A stretch of DNA of 64,000 nt, from positions 248,001 to 312,000 of the forward strand of contig JAYWVB010000007.1 of the NCBI GenBank assembly GCA_039881045.1. Reading direction: 5' to 3'. The notes beneath the pieces were generated by a model that saw nothing but the letters and a program-made list of their open reading frames with translations, ran no database searches and was not told the DNA's origin. The position numbers were made by a program, and so were the translations under genes. The stretch comes from Chaetomium olivaceum. Its lineage: Eukaryota > Ascomycota > Sordariomycetes > Sordariales > Chaetomiaceae. This document shows, in pieces, positions 11,303 to 21,805 of the stretch (within the stretch, counting starts at the first letter, position 1; every line of letters begins with the position of its first letter).

Positions 11303-11795
11303 ATAAAAACTGACCAAGGCTCGTGCGTGATAATCTGCGAAAACTAGATTAAGAAACCCACAATGACTGGTAAAACTGCGAATTGGACTTGAATTCACAT
11401 GTGCCCAATCCCAAGTGGCATAATCAAGGTCCACATTCCGCACCACAAGTACCGTTAAGCCCCAAAGCTTCAAGACTGACAGGGTCATGATAAGAGGTAG
11501 ACAACGTCCCACAGTCCATGCCATACATAACAGTATCCTTCCAGCCAGTCCGTCGGCAGGCTAATCATCTTTCCCTTCCTCGTCATGCAAAGGGCTCGTG
11601 GATCTAATTCATCTAGCGTCATATTGGACCTTTCTACCCCACCTAATAAATACAAACCCAGTCTTCTAAGCGGCATCACCTAAGGTATTCCGTCTTACAG
11701 GAAATCCGTCAAGCGAAAGCAAGAAAAGACAAAGAAAAGAAGGGAAAAAAAAAGAAAAAAACCTTTAGCTCTTCCTCAATGCCCCTCCCACACAA
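11303..11795. other. Convergent 3' ends of BTB1 and the HET-ankyrin gene
   Basis: AT-richer spacer with an A-rich tract at about 11720-11762. Presumably holds both 3' UTRs. No gene seen. Confidence 0.5.
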
Positions 11796-14700
11796 CTATA
11801 TGTTCAGCAATTTAGCGTTCTCTCCTTTCTTCTCTTCTTTCCCCTCTATACCCTTTAACCTATTCTCTAGTAGCTGGACGACCGCCCCGTACTCGCTTTC
11901 AGCAGCATACGATAGCGGTGTTCGGCCATGGTTATCCTTCGAGTCGGCATTAACCTCCCCTTTTGCTAGAAGCAGCTGGACAACCGTCCTGTGCCCGCCC
12001 ATAGCAGCATACGACAGCGGCGTTCGGCGACATCCATCCTTCGAGTCGGCATTAACCTCGTCTTGCGCTAGAAGCAGCTGGACAACCGTCCGGTGCCCGC
12101 CCGCAGCAGCATACGATAACGGTGTTCGGGTATAGTCATCCTCCGAATCGGCATTAACCTCCTCTTTCGCTAGAAGCAGCTGGACAACCGCCCCATGCCC
12201 GCCGGCAGCGGCGTACAACAGAGGCGTTCGGCTATTGTTATCTTTCGAGTCGGCATTAACCTCCCCCTTTGCTAGAAGCAGCTGGACAACCGTCCTGTGC
12301 CCGCCCATAGCAGCATACGACAGCGGCGTTCGGCAACATCCATCCTTCGAGTCGGCATTAGCCTCCTCTGTTGCTAGAAGCAATTGGACGATAGCCGCAT
12401 GCCCATACTTGGCAGCCCGAGATAGCGGCGTCGCACCTCTATGGTCATATGAGTCGGTATACACCTGCCCCGTTGACAGCAGTATCTGGACAACAGACTG
12501 ATGTCCAGCTCCGGCAGCATGTGATAGCGGCGTCTGGTCTATATCGTCACGTGAGTCGATATCTACTCGCCCTGTTGCTAGTAATATCTGGACAACGGAG
12601 TGATGTCCAGCTCCAGCAGCATGTGATAGTGGCGTCTGGTTAAACGAATCCTTTGAGTCGATGTCGGCCTTCCCTTTCTCTAGCAGTAGTTGGACAATAG
12701 CTCCCTGCCCACTCCTAGCCGCCAGTGATAGCGGTGTCCGGCCATTTTCATCCTTAACCTCAATGGCCGCGCCCGCATCCATTAGCCGCTGCACGACTCC
12801 CTTGTGGCCCGCTTCGGCTGCCCATGATAGCGGTGTCCGGCGACTTTCATCCTCAGCCTCAATAGCAGCGCCCGCATCTACCAGCTTCTGCACAACCCCC
12901 TCGTGGCCCGCTTCGGCTGCCCATGATAACGGTGTTCGGCCACTTTCATCCTCAGCTTCAATAGCAGCGCCCGCATCTACCAGCCGCTGCACAACCCCCT
13001 CGTGGCCCGCCTCGGCTGCCCATAATAGCGATGTCCGGCCACTTTCATCCTTAGCTTCAATGACAGCGCCCGCATCTACTAGCCGCTGCACGACTCCCTC
13101 ATGGCCTGCTTCGGCTGCCCATGATAGCGGTGTCCAGTCATTTCTACCCTTAGCCTCAATGGCAGCGCCCGCATTCACTAGCCACTGTACGACCCTCTCG
13201 TGGCCCGCTTGGGCCGCCCATGATAACGGTGTCCGGCCATACTCGATACAGTTTGTTTCCATAATGACACCTCTGTCCTCGATAAGCAGATCATCCAGTA
13301 CCTTCAACGTCTCCGAATCCGCTTCTCTCCAACGGCCGTGACCTGGGTCAGCTTCCTCCACGCCTTTTAATGACGTTCCAGTTCTATAAAACTCGACGGC
13401 ACGCTGGAGATGTTTTGCTGCCTCTCCATATCTTTCCAGTTTGTTCAGTAGCAATGCAATATTCGATAATCTCATAGCTCTGTCCAGGGCGCTCAAGCAA
13501 TCGCACGCTGCCACCAAACACTGAGGGACACCTCGATTGCTCATAAAGTATTCGTAGTCTTCGTCGTGCTGCTCGCCCCGAGAAAGGTTCCAGTCCCAGA
13601 CAAGCAATAAATCATGTCGATGCTTTGTGACTGAAGCTGTTTGGTTCAGTAGATCATTGGTCAACGGAACTGCAACCATAACGATGATCGAAAATCCGCT
13701 GCGCGGCCTGATGATTGTAGGCGATGATGCCCCTTGTAGAAGACAGACAACGTCCCCTTTCTTGATGACGTTTGCTGTAGTCCGGAAGGTAAAGCGACAG
13801 CTCTGTTGTTCTTCTCCACTAAAATGGCTCAGTGCATTCCATGTGATCTCCACATGGCGTCTGTCATGCCGAGAATCGTCGTCCTCAGTGAGGGATATCT
13901 CGCCGATGATGTCGCCCTTGGCCTCAATCACCGCCACCTCATGCCCATCCCAAGTGTTGACAGACATCTGATGAGAGAGGCAGAAGCTGATGAGTTTCTG
14001 AAAGAGATCTGCCCAGGAAGACTTGTAGTCGGCTTCTAGCCCTGCTGCGTAGGGGTCGTCCGTGCTCATACCAAGCAAGGCATAAACCTTATCGAGAGGG
14101 ATGGTGGCTTTGCGGGTGTGGTACATATCCACCAGCTCCCCGAGAGGGCGTATACCGAGAGACGATCTACCGGACGAACTGCCTTCGTGTCTAGGCCGAA
14201 ACACTGCACCTCGTATAAGGTAGATTACCTGAGGGATCAAACCCTGAAGGTCTGGGCGCGTATTGTAAGATAGCTCTGATGCGTCTACGCCTGCACAAAA
14301 CGCATGCCCGTCAATTTCTGTACGGCCACATTTGATCAGGATACTTCGAGCTGCGGCAACCTCTTGAAGAACCTTTATCTACCATGTTAGTAAACCGCCT
14401 TTCCATACAGGCGGGTACGATCGCTTACCCAGATACGTTGGAACCATGGCCGCTCAAGCAGCTTGAGGATCGCTTGTTGCGTTTCATTGACGGCCGTATG
14501 CATGGTCTGTTCGTTTGAAGATCTGAGAATCGCCCCCCGAGTTGTCTTTTCGCCGGTCGCGGAATCGGTGTACTGTTCTTCGGCAGCTTTGCGTATGGCA
14601 ATGAGCGCATGGTCGCTGTTGTTGGCTGCCTTTCCGAGCCAAACAACTACTCGACTCGCTTTGGCATAAATCTTTGCCATAAGCCTAACCTGGCGGCCCT

Positions 14701-15019
14701 TTTCTTCGTCGTCTTCCTGGTTGATGCAAATGGCATCTATCCATAGAATGCGCTCTATGAAGGGATCTCGAAGATGTGAAAGCGCTGCGTGAAGGTTGCC
14801 CTTGACGGAGAATTCAGAGTCGTTGATGGAAACAAGCCGCGGATTGTCGGCAGATTCCCATACATACGACAGGGCCTCGTAGGGGTGAGTGCTTCCTGAG
14901 TCCGGTAGAGTGTAGGTAAACACCCGACATTCTACGCGGGAATTCTCATCTGAATGCGGTAGAAGTCGGAGCAACCGCACACTACCCTCTGGTAAAGGGG
15001 TGTATGTCCCGGTAGACAT
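11796..15019 (-). CDS. HET-domain protein with 14 ankyrin repeats
   Basis: Two exons (15019-14429 and 14372-11796), joined by a clean GTAAGC/AAAG intron, give 1055 residues. The N-terminus is a HET domain with its classic motifs: HPYEALSYVWES, RILWIDAICINQ, AKIYAKASRVVVWLG and, across the splice, RPWFQRIWVLQEVAAA. A middle region of about 400 residues contains a TPR-like helix pair (SNIALLLNKLERYGEAAKHL). The C-terminus holds 14 ankyrin repeats. Repeats 1-5 share a 33-residue form (WAAEAGHEGVVQRLVDAG) and repeats 6-14 a 34-residue form (VVQLLLAKGEVNADSKD). HET proteins trigger heterokaryon-incompatibility cell death in ascomycetes. The repeats probably act as the recognition or regulatory surface (inference). 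No frame break is present. Confidence 0.93.
11840..13245 (-). repeat. Ankyrin-coding tandem repeat (99/102-bp units)
   Basis: Fourteen in-frame units, five of about 99 bp and nine of about 102 bp, with long stretches identical between units. The near-identity points to recent repeat turnover within the HET-ankyrin gene. Confidence 0.85.
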
Positions 15020-15791
15020 GGCGGTACAATAGGATAGGGGGAAAGTGAATAGATGGTGCTGTCCTCGGGTTGATCTAGGTATGTGTCGAGAGCTGTATGT
15101 TTACGAAATGCATAGGTATTGTGGAATTACCCCGCTTCTTGGGGGGGGAGAGTGGCAGGAGAGCCCATTTCAGCCCGAGGGTCAGGCAGCGCCACGACCA
15201 AGGCTCAGCCGCATTGGAAGTCGTATGTACATGTACGACATACACACGTCTCTATTGGGGGAGAATGACGCTCCCAACTCGGCCGTAAAAGTGCGAATAT
15301 TACGTCAGAACATCACAGTGCGCTGCAAGGGTTTATACTGACAATCCGGTAGTGTAGCTTTGCGGCAGACTTCAACATTTGCAGGGTAACTAAGGTACCT
15401 AGGTATGTACTTATTATGATTTATGATTATTACCCAGTTACCTTATCTTCGTTTTCTTGTTGAGTGGTCAGATCCTTCTTGTTCTCTTCCCCTTAATCTA
15501 AACCGTCTGATGACCGAACGTCGTCCGTGACGTCTGTGACTGATGTTGACATAGGCAACAATGGCGTGTCATGTCATGGGTCATGTTGTACTTGGTCTAG
15601 ACACTACATTTCGGATGCTTTGCCCGAGAAAACAGGTGATGGCCTCCGCGCAATTAGAACCTAATTTCTCCCGGAGCTAAATTCCGTGCTTTCACCTTCT
15701 TCCGTACCTATTTAAAGTCGGGCCTCTCTCTCCATCACCAAGCAGGCATCACCATCATTTTTCATCCACCCACCTTTTTCTCACAACCAAC
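15020..15791. other. Divergent promoter region between HET-ankyrin and BTB2
   Basis: Contains a GGTACCTAGG sequence near 15396, a block at 15609-15650 similar to one upstream of BTB1, and a TATA-like TATTTAAAG near 15708, about 80 bp before the BTB2 start codon. No gene seen. Confidence 0.5.
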
Positions 15792-17293
15792 ATGGACGCC
15801 GCATGGGCAGACCTCCGCGCGGCCTACGGTGCCGATAGCTACGTGAACGACGGTAAAGACGATTACTCGGCCGATGGTGACGACAACAGCGCGTACCGTT
15901 CCACTGTCGACGGGCCGTGGTCCTCCCGGCGAACCATCAATTTTGACGACGAGGGCGACCTTTGGCTGGATGTGGGCGGGGACCTGAGCGAAGGGGACGA
16001 CGAGGAGGGGGGGATGGCGATGACGATGACGACCATCGCGACGAGGACGAGGAAAGCGCAGTGGGCGCTGTGGTTGACTATTCGGGGTGGTGCGGCGACT
16101 GGGAACAGGATAGGGAAGAGAAGCGTCGCAAAAACGAATTGCCGAAGCGGCCTCGGGGAGTGTACCGCTTCAGGGTTTGTTCCCGGACCATGAGGCGAGC
16201 CTCACCTGTGTGGAAAGCGATGCTCTTTGGGCCTTGGTTGGAACGAAAGCCAGCCAACGGTGAAGAATGGGTGGTGGCTCTTCCAGACGACCAGCCGATG
16301 GCTATAGCAGTGCTGCTCACCACTGTCCACGGGCGGATGGACCTGGTACCGACGTGGTCAGGCGAACATGTACACCATGCGTCCTTCGAGGCCATCTCGA
16401 GCATCCTCTCAGCGGCGGACAAGTACGACCTTATACATCTGTTCTGGCCCTTTGTCGACGACTGGATACAGCACACCATACCGTCCCACTACACTTGTAG
16501 CGAAGACGACCCCCTCGGGCCGCTCTACCGGTTGAACATCGCGTGGCACCTGGGACGGAAAGAAGTGGTGGGGGACACTATGCGGCGTTTTATCTTCGAG
16601 CTTCCGGCGGATAAGTTGGAAGCGCTGCTCGTCGCCGCAGAGGACGGGCCTCGTATCGGGATGTCCCTATCCCTTCGGGACGTGATCCGCACCATTGCAG
16701 GTTTTCGACAGGATGCGATCCAGTACGCCCTGAACTTTTTCCATAGATTTATGGAGAACCTCATCAACGACAACGGAATGACGGACAGCTTCGGGAAACT
16801 TACAAACATGCTTTGCGTGGGAGACATGTTTGGGACCGTTCATACGGGCGCCTTGGAACACGGAAAGGTACCGTACTTTAAGAACTCGCTCATCATCCCG
16901 GAACTGCGAGAACGTCACGCCTTGGAGCGCCGCCGCTGTAACGCTTTTGTGCTTGGCGAGGTCGTGAAGCGCCTGCCGGAGGAGGGATTCCCGAAGGGGG
17001 CCGAGGATGTTAATATAAGCCTCGAGGACTTGCGGTACAGGATGGACTATGCTATCGGGGCATCCGGGGGCGATCTCGCACCTGTTCCACTCCCGGGACA
17101 CCAGATATGCCACCAGAACGCCAGCTATTTCTCTCACTTGGGCAGCCATTTGACAAGTTATTTAATCCCTTGGAATTGGTTCAGACTCCTGGAACCAGAA
17201 CAGGTCGATTGGCTCGATAATCGGGTCAATATACTAGGGACAGGGAGGGTTGAGCTTGAATGGGACTTTTGCGACCGAGAAATGAGCCCATGA
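15792..17293 (+). CDS. BTB/POZ-domain protein 2 (cluster member), one frame break
   Basis: Starts at ATG 15792, 80 bp after a TATA-like box. The N-terminus carries the family motif FDDEGDLWLDVGGD. In the G-run at about 16008-16013 the frame shifts; the following acidic linker (GDGDDDDDHRDEDEE) and the whole BTB domain (YRFRVCSRTMRRASPVWKAML, LPDDQPMAIAVLLTTVHGR, LSAADKYDLIHLFWPFVDDW) are in the next frame and run intact to TGA at 17293. The C-terminal family signature is RLLEPEQVDWLDNRVNILGT. One base lost or gained in the homopolymer would make a single open frame of about 500 codons. It is closest to BTB1 by motif wording. Confidence 0.8.
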
Positions 17294-18660
17294 CTACGTA
17301 GATAGTTAGCTTGAGTAAGATCGCAATGAAGAGAAGGACAATCATCCCCCCCAACCCTATCGTCGGTGTCATACGTTTAGGTTGGGGCCGGCACACTTTG
17401 GACGGGAAGTCGTTTATGGCTGGTTTGCACCTGGGAAAACCGCGCTGCGCACTGAACATTCTCTCGAAGCCCTCGCCGTGGTTTACCATGCTGGTCTGGT
17501 CGTCCAGTGGCTCGGTCGTGCGCGCGACCTTGGGTCCGTGACGACAACGACGATGGTCTAATCTGTCACAGCCAGAGGACCGTCCGCTGAGACCACTTTG
17601 TTCTTGCAACAGCCGGGTCTTCTTGCCGAGGAAAGAATCTACGTGCTTGTTGCATGACTGGACTCTTAACAATTTGTCGGTGGCGCTTGCTTCGTCTGGA
17701 TGTTGATGCGCTCAAATGAATCGGAAACCTGCACGCGGATTGCCTGGGTACGAATACCTGCACTACGCCGCCACAATACACAATTTCACATTCCTCTCAG
17801 TGACAACTTTCCGGTTAAAGGACTGGACATCGCCACGTCGTCGAGACTTGTCGCAAAATAGACGTCACAATTTCGGTGCAGCAATTGCACCATGTATTGT
17901 CACAAGCCTCAAGCACGTACGATATAGGATGTACTACTCGACATTTTCTTACAAAGTTTGTGGGCTCCATCATGGAGAACATTACTAAGGTCATTGAGAA
18001 AAGGAACCAAAGACTTGAAGGCGGAGATTATGTCGGCATGGTTTGGAAGACCGAGGGATGGGGATGATGCGCCGTTCAAAAGACGGCATAATTAAGCTGT
18101 ACCAGGATATTCACCTATGAACTGAACCTTCGGATGTGGTACGAATAACGTTACATTGCCTAGTAGTAGTATCACACTTCAAGTTAGAAATCCACGCTAC
18201 TACCAGATGGGGCGACCTATTTGAAGCATATTCCTTATCCAGATCGATGGCTCCGATCAAGAGTAACGGTCCGTCGCCGTTCTAAAGATCCTACCTTCCA
18301 ACCACAACTCAAATGTAGGACTAAGGGTTAAGGCAGCCCGCCAAACCCCACGCGTATGCTACCGGTAATGGGGTTGGTGTGTCCTAGCGAGGCTCGATGT
18401 GGATACAATTTGTTTGGAATGAGCCATTGGACCACTAGGTACGCCGGGGACCGAGTGCCTTACTTGGGAACTGGTCCATATTTGTATATGAAGCAAGCGT
18501 GAATCTGTGTATATCCATCTCTTTGTAGGTAGGTACCTATATAAATGCAACCCACTTCAGTCCCTTTGGAGATAGTGGAGGTGTAGGAGCTAGTTTCTGG
18601 TCTCGCCTTGACGATCTCAGTCATCTCTTCCAGGGTTGTGGTTGAGCCTTCCTATATTTT
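17294..18660. other. Intergenic region, TATA-like box near its end
   Basis: No gene recognised. A good TATA-like box (TATATAAA, 18538-18545) lies about 120 bp before the short-chain dehydrogenase relic. Confidence 0.45.
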
Positions 18661-18933
18661 TACATCATCGTCCAATTATCTCGAGCCATATCTGGCATTA
18701 ACATCCACACTACCAACACGGTACCAATCTTTGATGTCACGCCCGAGGCACGTGCCATTGCGGGAGCCGTTCTAAAACACCAGCTCCTCAGGGACCCAAC
18801 CGTCATCAAGCCAGGCAATGCCAACCTCGCTGGCAAGACAATCGTCAGCATGGGCTCTAACATCGGCCTCAGCCTCCAGTGCGCCCGCCAGCTCCTGATG
18901 GTTGAATGGAAATGCGTTGCTGTTACCTTTTGG
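18661..18933 (+). pseudogene. Fragment of a short-chain dehydrogenase (SDR) N-terminus
   Basis: Reading from TAC at 18661 gives TPEARAIAGAVLKHQLL, ANLAGKTIVSMGSNIGLSLQCARQLL. This matches the N-terminus of fungal SDR proteins up to the nucleotide-binding motif, whose usual T-G-x-x-x-G-L-G reads here M-G-S-N-I-G-L-S, so two cofactor-binding positions are changed. No start codon opens the frame and the homology stops after about 85 residues; catalytic YxxxK sequence is absent. A TATA-like box sits upstream. I read it as a truncated, decayed copy. Confidence 0.6.
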
Positions 18934-19593
18934 GTAAATACATGTACCCGCCCATTGTGTAACCCGGATCATGGATGCGGCTTGGTGAGTCATTCGCCCT
19001 GGTCCGTTTGCGTGGGCGGCGGCTTGTCAGTTTTCTTTGAGAAAAGAAAAAGGTAGGAAAATGGTGGGAACCCAAGGGCTAGAAGGGTGTTTGGTCTGTT
19101 GGAATTGGAAAATACGAGACGAGTTTTGCTTGATATCTTCACCATGGGTAGAGGAACTTGATGGGTGGTAATTATCATAGTCCCTTACCGTTCAGGGAAT
19201 GCGGCAGATGGGCTTATCGGAAGGACGTGGAAGAAAGGCAATCAAGATGGAAGCAAGTACCCGATTTACAGCTGGCACTTTCATTAGTCCGGCAGCATTA
19301 TTCACAAGCTTTTGGTGGCCGGGCGTTGTCAGGTTTTCAACCTTTGCAACAAACATCGAACCCAGCAACACACAGCACACTTGTTCCAAGCACCAAAGCC
19401 TTACTGTTCTGCCCGAATAGACAAAGAACAGTGTGGAACTGTACTAAATTATTGCGCTTAAATTGCCCTCACTTTCCCATAACACACTAAAAAAGGTCGG
19501 TCCCCAGACCACACTTCATCAGACCTCCGATTTTGACTCTTTCTCATCGTACTGATCCACCTCCTCTCCGACCAGTCATCAACCGACCTCAAA
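18934..19593. other. Upstream region of BTB3, part of a duplicated segment
   Basis: From about 19225 onward this region resembles the sequence upstream of BTB4 (about 21370 onward), including a shared block just before both start codons (GACCAGTCATCAACCGACC-like). No gene seen. Confidence 0.55.
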
Positions 19594-21006
19594 ATGCCTT
19601 ACACATCAAGGATCACGACCGTCATGGGCATGCCGACCTTGATGTTTTCGACCAGCGATGCCACGCCCGAAGACATGGAGGACGCGATGATGGATCTGAT
19701 GGCCCAGCGGATGATGCTCGATGCCGCTTCCATGGCCGACGATGATTATTCCACAACCGACGATGGCTCTTCCACAACCGACGATGCCGCTCCCACGACC
19801 AACAATGCGGCTTCCATGACCGACGATGCTGCTTGCACGACCGACGACGCGGCTTCCACGACCAACAATGCCGCTCTCGCGACCCCCCAGGCGCCCCCCA
19901 CCGACACCGAAGAGTCACTCATCGAGCGCTTGTATGTCCTCGACAACAACGGCCGACTTCTGATCGACGTTCTCTGCCAGAGTGCCGACGCACCGCATCG
20001 CAAATTGACGCGCCGCCACAGGTGCTCTCTCGACGCCATGGAGCGAGCGTCGCCAGCGTGGAAGAACAAGATATTCGGGCCCGAGGGCGAGGAGCGGCCC
20101 AAGCCTTCCACCGACGACGAGGACTGGCTTGTCGTGCTGGACGACGATCCAACCCTGGCCATTACCATGCAGCTCGCCCTCATCCACAAGCGGCCGGAGG
20201 CGGTGCCGCGGTGGCACAACAACCCCGACACCCAGGGTGTCTGCATGTTCATCTACGAGTTCATGGTCACGGCCGACAAGTACGGCGTTCTGCCCCTGTT
20301 CCGGCCCTTCGTTTCCCACTGGCTGCCGCACGCCCGCCCGAGCTCCGAGGACACGGGCCCCAATTACGTCCACCGCATGGAGACGGCCTGGCAGTTGGGC
20401 GCCGTGGGGCTGGTGCAGGATCATGTTCGGAAGCTGGTCTACGATACGGTCTTTACGCCGGAGCTTCTGGACAAGGCGCGCGCCAGGTCGCTCTTGGCCT
20501 GCAAGAACGGGTTCTTGACGTCAATTCCGGGGCTATTCGACACGGTTGGCAAGCGCCAGCGGGAGCTGGTCCAGTCCCTCTTGGAATTCTTCCATGAGTT
20601 CTTGGCAGACCTGCGCGGCGAGAAGGGGATCTGCCAGCAGGCTCCGCCCGGCACGCCGGAGCACGAACAATGCAACGCCGGGGTCGAGGAGTTTATCTCA
20701 AGGCGTATGGCTGACCCGAGCACCGGGGACGTCCCGAAGGACGTCAAGGATTACCCTCTGACCATCCACCACCTGCTGCACAATACCACCCACATCATGG
20801 GTGTGACTTGCAAGCAGGGGCCGAAACAGCTCGAGGGGCACACATGCGTCCCGATCCTCCACGAGAAGATCATGGAATTTGCCACAGAGTTGATCAACCG
20901 CTGGAAGGGAGAGGAATCCATCCTGGAGCCGGAACAGCTTGAGTGGCTCAAGAAGCGTGGCGAGATCCTGGGGACAGAGACTTCCTCTGTTTGTGGGATC
21001 TTGTAA
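19594..21006 (+). CDS. BTB/POZ-domain protein 3 (cluster member), intact
   Basis: A single uninterrupted exon of 470 codons from ATG 19594 to TAA 21006. It has an N-terminal Met-rich segment, six 7-residue repeats of the type TTDDAAS/TTNNAAS, then a BTB-like domain (RHRCSLDAMERASPAWKNKIF, LDDDPTLAITMQLALIHKR, VTADKYGVLPLFRPFVSHWL) and a helical C-terminal half ending in SILEPEQLEWLKKRGEILGT. Relative to BTB1/BTB2 the domain carries the variant E-R-A-S-P-x-W-K. Flanking DNA on both sides is duplicated around BTB4, so the two genes arose by tandem segmental duplication. Function unknown; BTB domains are protein-interaction modules. Confidence 0.85.
   Translation: MPYTSRITTVMGMPTLMFSTSDATPEDMEDAMMDLMAQRMMLDAASMADDDYSTTDDGSSTTDDAAPTTNNAASMTDDAACTTDDAASTTNNAALATPQAPPTDTEESLIERLYVLDNNGRLLIDVLCQSADAPHRKLTRRHRCSLDAMERASPAWKNKIFGPEGEERPKPSTDDEDWLVVLDDDPTLAITMQLALIHKRPEAVPRWHNNPDTQGVCMFIYEFMVTADKYGVLPLFRPFVSHWLPHARPSSEDTGPNYVHRMETAWQLGAVGLVQDHVRKLVYDTVFTPELLDKARARSLLACKNGFLTSIPGLFDTVGKRQRELVQSLLEFFHEFLADLRGEKGICQQAPPGTPEHEQCNAGVEEFISRRMADPSTGDVPKDVKDYPLTIHHLLHNTTHIMGVTCKQGPKQLEGHTCVPILHEKIMEFATELINRWKGEESILEPEQLEWLKKRGEILGTETSSVCGIL
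19747..19880. repeat. 21-bp tandem repeat in BTB3
   Basis: Six in-frame 21-bp units built around TTCCACAACCGACGATG code for the Thr/Asp/Asn-rich linker between the N-terminus and the BTB domain. Sister genes have unrelated low-complexity sequence at the same place. Confidence 0.8.
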
Positions 21007-21805
21007 TGGTCGTTGCAGAGGGAACTGCGTGCGGAGACGTGTCACGCGGGGGATGAACAGACATCGTCTCCTATCAACTGGAATCAAGTGACAACCTACA
21101 TGTATCTTGCCCTTGAGAGATAGATACGAGACCTGCCTAGCTAGTTCCAAGCTTGTGCCATGACCAACGATCATGTTCCTTATCTACCAAGGAGCTGACT
21201 GTGTTTTGTGACCCGCGTGATACTTTCATGAAACCAGGGACATGGTGCCGTTGCCCTTAACAATTACCTAATTATCTGATTAAGCAGTGTTTGTTAGCAA
21301 TGAATGAATACGGTACCTCGGGTACCTTGAGCACTCGTGAAGGCGGTGGGTGCCCTTATCGGAAAAGAAGCCCATGGAAAGACGGCCAGGCAATCAACAA
21401 GCAAGTATCCGATTTCCGAGCGGCATTTCCCTTATCCCGGCAACTTTGTTGATCAACCATAGGCTCCTTGGAGGGACCAGCTCAGGTGGTCAACGTCTTT
21501 ATCTCGAGGAAGTTTTCCGGAATCCCCGTAGCAAACAGAACACAGCCGAAGCGATACCGATCACAACATCCACCGCATCACACACTGGCGCTTGTCATGC
21601 GCATCAAATCTTGACTTTTTTCGCAAGGAAAAGAACAGCAGCGGAATCATCACAAATCCTCTCACATACTTCCCTCCCATTCCCACAGCAAACGGAGTAA
21701 TCGGTAGGCACACCACACTTCACCAGAACTTCCATCAGTCTTACCCCAATTCATCTCATCGTACTGATCCACCTCCTTCCCCAACCAGTCATCAACCGAC
21801 CGAAA
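21007..21805. other. Spacer between BTB3 and BTB4 (duplicated flank)
   Basis: Contains the 3' flank of BTB3 and the 5' flank of BTB4. Two GGTACCT sequences lie at about 21312-21327. No gene seen. Confidence 0.5.

Noticed and set aside
11840..13245. Possible CRISPR array because of regularly spaced repeats
   Set aside because: The units are protein-coding ankyrin repeats without unique spacers, and the genome is fungal.
12235..13341. Repetitive plus-strand frames rich in S, A and W (TSPFARSSWTT units)
   Set aside because: These are the reverse strand of the ankyrin repeats of the HET gene.
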